64,000 nucleotides of DNA from Paraburkholderia ferrariae NBRC 106233 (GTDB lineage Bacteria > Pseudomonadota > Gammaproteobacteria > Burkholderiales > Burkholderiaceae): contig NZ_BAYB01000022.1 in assembly GCF_000685035.1 (NCBI RefSeq), forward strand, positions 62,001 through 126,000, in the 5' to 3' direction. The notes below the pieces were generated by a model, which was given only the letters and a program-made list of their open reading frames with translations, made no database searches and had not been told where the DNA came from. Shown piece after piece: positions 15,560-23,690 of this stretch (positions within the stretch are counted from its first letter, which is position 1; each line of letters begins with the position of its first letter). The translations under genes were made by a program, and so were the position numbers.

Positions 15560-17511
15560 GCGAGCGCGATCCCGCACGCGGCTCATCCAGCCGATCCATG
15601 AAGACGCCACGATACGACATGAATTTCCCGCTGCCGCCGCAAGGGCGGCGCAACCGCGTTTTTCCTTCGAGTTCGCCCACGCTGCATGGCCTCGCCTCGG
15701 TCATCACCTGCGTGGTGGTGGTCTGCGGCCTGTATTTCGGCCGCCAGGTGCTGATCCCCATCACGCTTTCGGTGATGCTGAGCTTCCTGCTGGCGCCGCT
15801 CGTGATGTTGCTGCGCCGGTTTCATCTCGGACAGTTCTTTTCGATTCTCGTTGCGGTGCTCGTGACGGTGCTCGCGCTCGCGGGCGTGGGCGCGCTCATC
15901 GGTGCGCAGATCGTGCAGCTGGCCGCCGATCTGCCGCAGTATCAGGAGGCCATCGAGCAAAAAGTGGAGACGGTGCAGGAAAAGACCGTGGGCCGCGCCG
16001 ACAGCCTCATGTCGCGCGCCGCCGCGGCGCTGCAGCGCATAACGCCCACGCCGCCGCCCGCTCCGCCGCAGCCGCGCGGCCGCGCGGCGCGCAACGCACC
16101 CGCGGTGCCGATGCCGGTGGAGGTGCACACGCCCGCGCCCACGCCCATGCAGCTCGCGCAGCGCGCGCTCTCGCCGGTGGTCGGGCCGCTCGAAACCGGC
16201 TTTATCGTGCTCGTGGTGACGATCTTCATCCTGCTGCAGCGCGAGGATCTGCGCGACCGGTTGATCAGCGTGTTCGGCTCGGACGACCTGCATCGCACCA
16301 CCACGGCCATCAACGATGCCTCGCAGCGCCTGTCGCGCTACTTCGTGGCGCAACTGGGCGTGAACGTTTCGGTGGGGGCGGTCATTGCCATCGGGCTGGC
16401 GGGCATCGGCGTGCCCGGGGCGCTGCTCTTTGCCGCCATGGCCGCGCTGCTGCGCTTCGTGCCGTACATCGGCATCTGGATCGCAGCGGTGTCCGCCACG
16501 ATCCTCGCCGCCGCCATCCAGCCGCAATGGACGATGGCCGTATCGACGCTGATTCTCTTCATCGTCGTCGATGTCGTGGCGGGGCAGTTCGCGGAGCCGA
16601 TGCTCTATGGCCGCCGCTCCGGTCTTTCTCCGCTGGCGGTGGTGGTGGCGGCGATCTTCTGGAGCTGGCTCTGGGGGCCTATCGGGCTCGTGCTTTCCAC
16701 GCCGCTCACGCTGTGCATCGTGACGCTGGGCCGGTATGTGGACCGGCTCAACTTCCTGACCATCCTGCTGGGCGACCAGCCGGCCCTGACGCCCGCGCAA
16801 ACCTGCTACCAGCGCCTGCTGGCCGACGATCCGCACGAAGCGCTGCTGCAGGCCGACCGCCTGCTCGCGGGCATGCCGCTCATCGACTACTACGAACAGG
16901 TCGTGCTGGAAGGCCTGCGTTTCGCGCGCAACGACGCGTTGCGCGGCGTGCTGCCCGCCGAGCAGCTCGAGCGCATCAATCAGGCGCTGCTGGACATCGT
17001 CGAAGATCTCGAATCCGTGGACGACTCGCGCCATCTTCCGCCGGACGAGCCGGGTCTCGATGGCGGGGCGGCGCGCGACGCGCAGGCCGAGGCAGGCGAA
17101 GCGCCGCAGCCGGTGCTGTGCGTGCCGGGCCGGGGCGCCTTCGACGAAGTGGTGGTGGCCATCGTGGCGCAACTGCTGCAGCGGCGCGGCGTGCCGTGCG
17201 CCACCACGAGCTACGAGCAGGTGCGCAGCACGCGCGCGGGCATGGTGGACCCGCGCACCACGCACGTGGTCTGCCTCGTGTCGCTCGACACGCCGGAGGC
17301 GCCGCCCTATCTGCGCAACGTCGTGCGCCGTCTGCGCGAGCGCAGCGCGCAGGCGCGCATCGTCGTCGGGGTGGGCACATTGCGGCGCGAAGAGGGGCCG
17401 GTGGTCGTGGAAGACCCGGGCGCGAGCCTCGCGGCGACCCTGCGCGATCTGATCGATGCGTGCGCGGCGGGGCAGGCGGGCGGCGCGTTGACGGTCCGCT
17501 CCGGCAATTGA
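15556..17511 (+). CDS. AI-2E/PerM-family membrane permease with long C-terminal domain
   Basis: 651 aa. Two to three helices near residues 45-120, a Pro-rich stretch at about 160-200 (TPTPPPAPPQPRG), then the conserved four-helix block (about 210-420) with FVPYIGIWIA and GLSPLAVVVAAIFWSWLWGP. Residues 420-650 form a soluble region; from about 515 a strand-helix alternation (VLCVPGRGAFDEVVVAIVAQ, VCLVSLDTPEAPPYLRNVV) looks like a Rossmann or B12-binding-like fold. GTG 15556 overlaps the MlaC stop (GTGA), so they are translationally coupled. Family members include TqsA; transport of AI-2 is not implied. Confidence 0.85.
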   Translation: MSERDPARGSSSRSMKTPRYDMNFPLPPQGRRNRVFPSSSPTLHGLASVITCVVVVCGLYFGRQVLIPITLSVMLSFLLAPLVMLLRRFHLGQFFSILVAVLVTVLALAGVGALIGAQIVQLAADLPQYQEAIEQKVETVQEKTVGRADSLMSRAAAALQRITPTPPPAPPQPRGRAARNAPAVPMPVEVHTPAPTPMQLAQRALSPVVGPLETGFIVLVVTIFILLQREDLRDRLISVFGSDDLHRTTTAINDASQRLSRYFVAQLGVNVSVGAVIAIGLAGIGVPGALLFAAMAALLRFVPYIGIWIAAVSATILAAAIQPQWTMAVSTLILFIVVDVVAGQFAEPMLYGRRSGLSPLAVVVAAIFWSWLWGPIGLVLSTPLTLCIVTLGRYVDRLNFLTILLGDQPALTPAQTCYQRLLADDPHEALLQADRLLAGMPLIDYYEQVVLEGLRFARNDALRGVLPAEQLERINQALLDIVEDLESVDDSRHLPPDEPGLDGGAARDAQAEAGEAPQPVLCVPGRGAFDEVVVAIVAQLLQRRGVPCATTSYEQVRSTRAGMVDPRTTHVVCLVSLDTPEAPPYLRNVVRRLRERSAQARIVVGVGTLRREEGPVVVEDPGASLAATLRDLIDACAAGQAGGALTVRSGN

Positions 17512-17562
17512 CGGGACCGGCCGGCGATGCCGCCGGTTCGGCCGATCTCTTTTAAACAGTCA

Positions 17563-17587
17563 AACTGGCAAGGTTGACTTGCCAGTT
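17563..17587. promoter_or_regulatory. 10-bp perfect inverted repeat
   Basis: AACTGGCAAG and CTTGCCAGTT flank GTTGA. It lies 52 nt beyond the permease stop; it may be a terminator stem without T-run or an operator. Confidence 0.4.
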
Positions 17588-17711
17588 CAAGGCGGCCGAA
17601 AGCGCGGGTGCCGGTGGCGAACACGGCGCTGAACCTCGCGCAGCGACTGGGCGGCCCGCTCGCGGCGGCGTTGCTGCCCGCGCGGCAGAAGCCTGAGCCG
17701 ATCATGCCGGA

Positions 17712-17753
17712 GAGGGAGAATGTGACATTCATACGTCTGTCACATTCTCCCTC
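17712..17753. promoter_or_regulatory. 16-bp perfect inverted repeat upstream of the small winged-helix gene
   Basis: GAGGGAGAATGTGACA (17712-17727) is exactly complementary to TGTCACATTCTCCCTC (17738-17753) around a 10-nt loop. The inner TGTGACA/TGTCACA looks like a regulator half-site pair. Located 58 nt before ATG 17812. No T-run follows. Confidence 0.5.
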
Positions 17754-17811
17754 CACCATACACAGCCCTGTGCCCCTGGTTGCGGCATCACGGTTACTGG
17801 GAGACGACCCG

Positions 17812-18066
17812 ATGTTGAGCCCGCATGAATTTTCCACGTTGATGCTGGTCCGCCACTCGCCGGACCAGATCGACATGAACCGTACCGAACTCGGCACGCT
17901 GCTCGAGCGGCGCCTCGTGGCGCTCGAAGCGCGCGCCGGGGGCCATCGCCGCTTTTCGCTCACGAAGGCGGGGCGCGTGCTGCTGGAAGCGGTGGGCCGT
18001 ATCGACGCCGCGGCCCCGCAGGCGCGCGACACCGCAGCGTTCGATCGTTTCGCTGCCGGTCTTTGA
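17812..18066 (+). CDS. Small winged-helix-like hypothetical protein
   Basis: 84 aa from ATG 17812, which has GGGAG 8 nt upstream. The sequence HEFSTLMLVRHSPDQI, then LGTLLERRLVALEARAGGHR and FSLTKAGRVLLEAVGRI, has the shape of a helix-turn-helix with a short wing, as in small PadR/MarR-like proteins, but it lacks an extended dimerisation region. It may be a DNA-binding accessory protein. The strong inverted repeat upstream could be its own operator. Family not firmly recognised. Confidence 0.65.
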   Translation: MLSPHEFSTLMLVRHSPDQIDMNRTELGTLLERRLVALEARAGGHRRFSLTKAGRVLLEAVGRIDAAAPQARDTAAFDRFAAGL

Positions 18067-18093
18067 CGCAAACGTTAACGTGGCCTTTGCCGC

Positions 18094-18816
18094 CTAACCG
18101 CCGTTCTTCAACGCTTCCGCCCTGTCTTCGCCGCAACTCGCTGCGTGCAGCCGCTCGAAATCCAGAATCGCGATCTCCCCCGATCTGAGGGCGACGATGC
18201 CCTGGCTCTCGAGTTTCTTGAGCAACTGATTGGTGGTTTGCCGCGACAGCGACACCATCGACGCAAGCCGCTCCTGCGAAAGGCGAACGCGGTCGCCGCG
18301 CTCCAGCAATCCGCCGTAGCCGCCCGCAATCGAAAGCAGCCGGCGCGCGAGCCGCTGCGCCGCGGGCAGGAGCGTCATGTCTTCGCTATTCAGGAACGAG
18401 AGCCGCAGGCGTTGCGCCATCAGCAGCGCGAAGTCGCGCCAGTAGGCCGGCGTGGTCTCCAGCAGGTTCAGCAGCGCCGCTTCCGGCACGTGCATGAGGA
18501 GGGTCCGGCTGGCCGCCGTGGCGTCGTGCGGGCGCGGCAGCCCGTCGAAGAGCGAAATCTCGCCGATCCATGCCGTGGGCCCAAGCACGGCCAACAGGGC
18601 TTCCTTGCCGTCCGCGCCGACCGTGCCGATGGCAAGCGCGCCGCCCAGCACGGCGTAGAGCCCGTTGGGCCGGTCGCCCTGGCGGTAGAGCCGCTCGTCC
18701 TTGTCGAGCGTCACAAGCGTGCCGTGCCCGATCAGCCAGTCCTTGAGGGCGGCCGGCAGACCGCGGAACCAGCCGGCGGTTTCCAGTTGCGGGCGATAGC
18801 GTTGGGGCGTGTCCAT
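18094..18816 (-). CDS. Crp/Fnr-family transcriptional regulator
   Basis: 240 aa. An N-terminal cyclic-nucleotide-binding-like beta-roll (about 15-125; RQGDRPNGLYAVLGGALAIG and EISLFDGLPRPHDATA), a dimer helix, and a C-terminal winged helix (about 165-225; LSQERLASMVSLSRQTTNQL). There is no cysteine cluster of the FNR type in the N-terminus, so direct iron-sulphur oxygen sensing is unlikely. It lies downstream of the efflux outer-membrane gene, same strand, 123 nt away; it may be separately transcribed. Confidence 0.9.
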   Translation of the reverse strand: MDTPQRYRPQLETAGWFRGLPAALKDWLIGHGTLVTLDKDERLYRQGDRPNGLYAVLGGALAIGTVGADGKEALLAVLGPTAWIGEISLFDGLPRPHDATAASRTLLMHVPEAALLNLLETTPAYWRDFALLMAQRLRLSFLNSEDMTLLPAAQRLARRLLSIAGGYGGLLERGDRVRLSQERLASMVSLSRQTTNQLLKKLESQGIVALRSGEIAILDFERLHAASCGEDRAEALKNGG

Positions 18817-18939
18817 CGGCGGATCGAAGTGGGCGAAGTCGGGTATCCGCAGATTTTAAGCGCTGGTGCTTGCGTCGGCGTCAAGGTCCAACAGCGGAGG
18901 CTGTAACGCCCTGACGACCGCCTCAGGCAAACCGTGCCG

Positions 18940-20460
18940 CTATTGAACGGCCTTGGCCCCGTTGCCGAGTGTGGCCGCCGCCACTGCCGCCTTCTCGTCC
19001 TCGCTTTCGTTCCAGCCGCCGCCCAGATTCTTGATCAGCCCCACGCTGCTTTGCACCAGCAGCGATTCGGTGTCCTTGAGATTCTGTTCGGCCTGCAGCA
19101 GCGTGAGCCGCTGCGTGAGCAGGTTGGCCTCGCTGGCCGTGCCGGCGCTCAACTGCGCCTGGGTGCTGGCGAATAGCGCCTGGTTGCGCCGGTAGATGTG
19201 CGCGTACGCCGTTTCCTGCTGCGCAAGGTGGTTCCAGGAAGACAGGCTGTCCTCCACGTTCTGGAACGCACCCAGCACGGCCTGCCGGTAGTTGGCCACG
19301 GCTTCGTCGTAGCTCGCCTCGGCTTCGTGCACGGCGGCGGTGCGCGCGCCGCCGTCGAAGATCGTGGCGGCCAGATCCGGGCCGAGCGTCCACACGCGGC
19401 TGGGCAGCGAGAACAAATGGGCGAACGTGTTGTGCTCGAAGCCGCCCTGCGCGCTCAGATCGAGCACCGGGAAGAACGCCGCTTCGGCCGCGCCGATCTT
19501 CGCGTTGGCGGCCGCCGCCGAGCGCTCGGCGCTCACCACGTCGGGCCGTCGTTCGAGCAGTTGCGACGGCAGCGCGAGCGGCACGGCCGGCGGATTGAAC
19601 GCATAGTCCGTGCGCGGCGCGAGCGTGAAGCTTGCGGGCGGTTCGCCGATCAGCATGGCAATGGCGTGCTCGTCCTGCTCGCGCGACGTTTCCGTGGTCT
19701 GCAGCTCGGCCACCACGAGTTCCAGTGCGTCCTGTGCGGCGAGCACGTCGTCGTTCGACGCCGTGCCCTGCGTATAGGCTACCCGCGTGATGTCGAGCAG
19801 GCGCGCTTCGATACCCTGCTGCTGCTTGAGCAACACGATGTCGACATCGGCCTGGCGCAGCGCGAAGTAGTCGTCCACCACGCTCGCGGCGATCGAGAGG
19901 CGCTCGCCCGCAAGCTGGGCGTCCGAGGCTTGCGCGCTCGCCTTGCCCGATTCGATTTCGCGCCGTATCTGCCCCCACAGGTCGGGCTCCCAACTGGCCG
20001 CCACATTCGCGCTCACCGTGTTGTGCACGCCCGGCACCGTGCCCGTGGTCGAGCTGATGCCGCTCGTGGCCGCATTGGCGCCCGTGCCGCTCTTCGTGGC
20101 TGAGAGGCCCGCCGTGACCACCGGGAAGAGACTCGCCACGTCGGCATCGACGCTGGCCTGGGCGAGGCGGTACGCGGCCTCGGCGGCGACGATCGACTGA
20201 TTGGCCTTGAGCGACTGCTCCACCAGTTGCGTGAGCGCGGGGTCGTCGTAGACGGTCCACCAGTCGCTGGCCAGCAAGGCTTGCGGATTGGCCCCGGCGC
20301 GCTGCCAGGCCACGCCTTCCTTGAAGGCGGCCGGAATCTGCACCGTGGGCTTGCGGTAGTCGGGCCCCACGGCACAACCGGCGAGCCAGGCGAGCGCAAG
20401 CGCGGCCGCACAGCGGCGCAGCGCACACGGCGCGAAGAGAGAGGGCGTACTCATGGTCAT
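18940..20460 (-). CDS. Outer-membrane efflux lipoprotein, OprM/NodT family
   Basis: 506 aa. A lipoprotein signal with lipobox L-A-G-C is seen (LALAWLAGCAVGPDYRKP). Two repeats of the TolC-like coiled-coil domain follow, with YRLAQASVDADVASLFPVVT and DEAVANYRQAVLGAFQNVED. It is the exit duct of a tripartite pump. ATG 20460 overlaps the stop of the upstream RND gene (ATGA), so the unit is translationally coupled. It is the last gene of the mdtABC-like operon. Confidence 0.93.
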   Translation of the reverse strand: MTMSTPSLFAPCALRRCAAALALAWLAGCAVGPDYRKPTVQIPAAFKEGVAWQRAGANPQALLASDWWTVYDDPALTQLVEQSLKANQSIVAAEAAYRLAQASVDADVASLFPVVTAGLSATKSGTGANAATSGISSTTGTVPGVHNTVSANVAASWEPDLWGQIRREIESGKASAQASDAQLAGERLSIAASVVDDYFALRQADVDIVLLKQQQGIEARLLDITRVAYTQGTASNDDVLAAQDALELVVAELQTTETSREQDEHAIAMLIGEPPASFTLAPRTDYAFNPPAVPLALPSQLLERRPDVVSAERSAAAANAKIGAAEAAFFPVLDLSAQGGFEHNTFAHLFSLPSRVWTLGPDLAATIFDGGARTAAVHEAEASYDEAVANYRQAVLGAFQNVEDSLSSWNHLAQQETAYAHIYRRNQALFASTQAQLSAGTASEANLLTQRLTLLQAEQNLKDTESLLVQSSVGLIKNLGGGWNESEDEKAAVAAATLGNGAKAVQ

Positions 20461-23400
20461 GCTTCCTTCTTGCGGCGGCGCAAGCGTTGATAGGCCCGGT
20501 CGAGCCACAGATAGATGACGGGCGTCGTATAGAGCGTGAGCATCTGGCTGAAGATGAGGCCGCCGATGATCGAGATGCCGAGCGGCTTGCGGAATTCGGA
20601 CCCGTAGCCCGAGCCGAACACGAGCGGCAGCGCGCCGAGTATCGCGGCGCTCGTGGTCATCATGATCGGGCGGAAGCGGATCAGGCACGCGCGCGTGATG
20701 GCCTCTTCGGCGGGCAGCTTGCGCTCGCGTTCCTCGGTGATGGCGAAGTCGATCATCATGATCGCGTTCTTCTTCACGATGCCGATCAGCAGGATCACGC
20801 CGACGAGCGCGATGATCGAGAGCTGCGTGTGCGTGACGAGCAGCGCGATCAGCGCGCCCACGCCGGCCGAGGGCAGCGTGGAGAGGATCGTGAGCGGGTG
20901 CATGAGATTCTCGTACAGCATGCCGAGCACGATGTACACCGAGAGCAGCGCGGCCACGATCAGCAGCGGCTCGCTCGCCACCGACTGCTGGAACACCTGC
21001 GCCGTGCCCGCGAAGCTGCCGACGATGCTGGCGGGCATGCGCAGTTGCGCAACGGCGTCGTCCACCTGGCGCGTGGCCTCTCCGATCGACGCCCCCGGCG
21101 CGAGATTGAACGACGCGGTGACGGCCGGGAACACGCCCTGGTGATTGATGGAGATGGCCGTGCGGTCGATCGAGAAGCGCGCCATGGCGGTGAGCGGCAC
21201 GAGCGCTTGGCCGTTTGCGAGCACGGCAGTGGAAGGCGTGACGGTGGTGCTGCCGGGACCGGCCACGGCGGCGGCCGAAGCCGCGGCCGCCGCGGCTGCG
21301 GCGGCGCGCGCGGACGTCGCCACGCTCGCCCCCGTCGGGCTGCCGCTGCCGCTCGAACCGGCGCCGCCCGAGCCCGGCGCCCCGGCGGGCACATAAATGC
21401 CCTTGAGCGCGGCCGGATCGGTCCAGTACTCGGGCGCCAGCTCCATCACCACGTGATACTGGTTGGCGGACTTGTAGATCGTCGAGACCTGGCGCTGGCC
21501 GAACGCATCGTAGAGCGCGTTGTCGATCGAATCGAAGTTCACGCCGAGGCGCGAAGCCGCGTCGCGGTTCACGTCGACGGTGGCCTGCATGCTGTTGTCC
21601 TGCTGGTCCGTGTTGACGTCCTGGAGAATCGGCATCTTGTGCATCTGCGCGACCAGCTTCGGCACCCATTTGTCGAGGTCGCCCTGGTCGTCGGCCGTGA
21701 GCGTGTACTGGTACTGCGCCGCGCTCTGGCGTCCGCCCACGGTGATGTCCTGGGCCGACTGCAGATAGAGCCGCGCGCCCGGAATGTCGCCCAGCGTCTT
21801 GCGGATCTGCGCGATGACTTCGTCGGCCGTGGCATGGCGCACGCCGAGCGGCTTGAGCGTGACGAACAGCAGCGCCGTATTGATCGCGTTGGTGCCGCCG
21901 ATGAACCCGCCTACGGCCTGCACGTTCGGGTTGGCGAGCACCTGCTTCGAAATGGCCTGGAACTTCTGCTGCATGAGCCGGTAGGAGATGCTCTGCGAAG
22001 CCTGGATCGAGCCGATCAGGCGCCCCGTGTCCTCCTGCGGAAAGAAGCCCTTGGGCACGACCACATAGAGCATCACGTTGAGCGCGAGCACGAGGATGGT
22101 GACGATGCCCATCAAAAGCGGATGGCGGATCACCCAGCCGAGCGTGCGCGCATAGAAGCGGTGAAAGCGCGAATCGGGGTACTCCTCCTCGTTGTGCCCC
22201 GCGTGCTCGCCACGCAGCGCCACGCTCGAAAGCATGGGCGTGACGGTGAGCGAGATCAGCATGGACATGAGGATCGCCGCCGAAAGCGAAACGGAGAACT
22301 CGCGAAAGAGCCGCCCCACGATGCCGCCCATCAGCAGCAGCGGAATGAACACGGCAACGAGCGACACGCTGATCGTGAGCACCGTGAAGCCCACTTCGCG
22401 CGCGCCGTTGAGCGCCGCGCGCACGGGCGGCTCGCCGCGCTCCAGGTGGCGCATGATGTTCTCGACCACCACGATCGCGTCGTCCACCACGAAACCGGTC
22501 GAAATCGTCAGCGCCATCAGCGAGAGGTTGTTCAGGCTGAAGCCGAGGAAGTACATCACGCCGAAGGTGCCGAGCAGCGAAAGCGGCACGACGATGGCCG
22601 GCACGAGCGTCGTGCGCCAGCTGCGAAAGAACGCGAACGTCACGGCGGTCACGAGCAGGATCGAGACCATCAGCGTGATTTCCACGTCGAGCAGCGAGGC
22701 GCGGATCGTGGTCGTGCGGTCCATCAGGATGTTGAGCTTGATAGTGGGCAGAATCGACGCTTCGAGAAAAGGCAGCTCGGCCTTGACGTTGTCCACCGTG
22801 TCGATGACGTTCGCGCCCGGCTCCTTGTACACGATCAGCAGCACGGCGGGTTTGCCGTCCGAGAGGCCGAAGTTCTCCAGGTTCTCCACGTCCTGGCGCA
22901 CGTAGCCCAGGTCGGAGATGTGCACGACATCGTTGCCCACGCGCTTGACGACGATCGGTGCATAGTCGGCCGGGCGGTACAGCATGTCGTTCGCGCCGAT
23001 CGTGTACGCCACGCCGCCGAGCGCGGCCGAGCCCTTCGGCAGGTCGGTGTTGGAATTGGCGATGGCGGTGCGGATCTGTTCGAGGCTCACGCCGTAGTGG
23101 CTCACGCGGTCCGGGTTCAGTTCGATGCGCACCGCGGGCAGCGCGCCGCCGCCCACGGTCACGTCGCCCACGCCCGGCGTTTGCAGCAGCTTTTGCTGGA
23201 GCACCGTGGACGCGGCGTCGTAGAGCTGCGCGCGCGTGGCCGAGTCGGAGGTGAGGCTGACGATGAGAATGGGCGCGTCGGCGGGATTGACCTTGCGGTA
23301 GGTGGGGTTGCCGTCGAGGTTTGCGGGCAGGTTCGTGCGCGCCGCGTTGATGGCGGCCTGCACGTCGCGCGCGGCGCCGTCGATGTCGCGATTCAGGTCG

Positions 23401-23684
23401 AACTGCATCGTGATGCGCGTGGCGCCCAGCGAGCTGACCGAGGTCATCTGGGTGATGCCCGCGATCTGGCCGAACTGCCGTTCGAGCGGCGTGGCGACCG
23501 AGGTGGCCACCGTTTCGGGATCGGCGCCCGGCAGGTGGGCGGTCACGTTGATGGTGGGAAAGTCGATCTCGGGCAGCGGCGCCACGGGCAGCAGCTTGAA
23601 GGCGAGCATGCCGAAGAGCGCGATGCCCACGGCGAGCAGCGTGGTCGCCACGGGCCGGCGGATGAACGGTTCGGAAAGGTTCAT
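20457..23684 (-). CDS. mdtC: RND multidrug efflux permease, MdtC-like
   Basis: 1075 aa, 12 predicted membrane helices with two large periplasmic loops. TM4 has the proton-relay aspartates (GFVVDDAIVVVENI). The N-terminus MNLSEPFIRRPVATTLLAVG is typical. Between about residues 763 and 820 in the second periplasmic loop there is a Gly/Ser/Ala-rich low-complexity insertion, including a run of alanines, which the MdtB partner lacks. It makes this protein about 45 residues longer than its partner. Six nucleotides separate it from the upstream mdtB-like gene. MdtB and MdtC work as a heterotrimer in E. coli; the same is inferred here. Confidence 0.92.
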   Translation of the reverse strand: MNLSEPFIRRPVATTLLAVGIALFGMLAFKLLPVAPLPEIDFPTINVTAHLPGADPETVATSVATPLERQFGQIAGITQMTSVSSLGATRITMQFDLNRDIDGAARDVQAAINAARTNLPANLDGNPTYRKVNPADAPILIVSLTSDSATRAQLYDAASTVLQQKLLQTPGVGDVTVGGGALPAVRIELNPDRVSHYGVSLEQIRTAIANSNTDLPKGSAALGGVAYTIGANDMLYRPADYAPIVVKRVGNDVVHISDLGYVRQDVENLENFGLSDGKPAVLLIVYKEPGANVIDTVDNVKAELPFLEASILPTIKLNILMDRTTTIRASLLDVEITLMVSILLVTAVTFAFFRSWRTTLVPAIVVPLSLLGTFGVMYFLGFSLNNLSLMALTISTGFVVDDAIVVVENIMRHLERGEPPVRAALNGAREVGFTVLTISVSLVAVFIPLLLMGGIVGRLFREFSVSLSAAILMSMLISLTVTPMLSSVALRGEHAGHNEEEYPDSRFHRFYARTLGWVIRHPLLMGIVTILVLALNVMLYVVVPKGFFPQEDTGRLIGSIQASQSISYRLMQQKFQAISKQVLANPNVQAVGGFIGGTNAINTALLFVTLKPLGVRHATADEVIAQIRKTLGDIPGARLYLQSAQDITVGGRQSAAQYQYTLTADDQGDLDKWVPKLVAQMHKMPILQDVNTDQQDNSMQATVDVNRDAASRLGVNFDSIDNALYDAFGQRQVSTIYKSANQYHVVMELAPEYWTDPAALKGIYVPAGAPGSGGAGSSGSGSPTGASVATSARAAAAAAAAASAAAVAGPGSTTVTPSTAVLANGQALVPLTAMARFSIDRTAISINHQGVFPAVTASFNLAPGASIGEATRQVDDAVAQLRMPASIVGSFAGTAQVFQQSVASEPLLIVAALLSVYIVLGMLYENLMHPLTILSTLPSAGVGALIALLVTHTQLSIIALVGVILLIGIVKKNAIMMIDFAITEERERKLPAEEAITRACLIRFRPIMMTTSAAILGALPLVFGSGYGSEFRKPLGISIIGGLIFSQMLTLYTTPVIYLWLDRAYQRLRRRKKEA

Positions 23685-23690
23685 TGCCGC

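Larger units (their letters stand above)
17512..17811. other. 300-nt intergenic region with two perfect inverted repeats
   Basis: After the permease stop come AACTGGCAAG/CTTGCCAGTT (17563-17572 and 17578-17587, 5-nt loop) and a 16-bp perfect repeat (17712-17727 and 17738-17753, 10-nt loop). An open frame runs through from 17608 into the small winged-helix gene but has poor coding character here. Confidence 0.6.
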
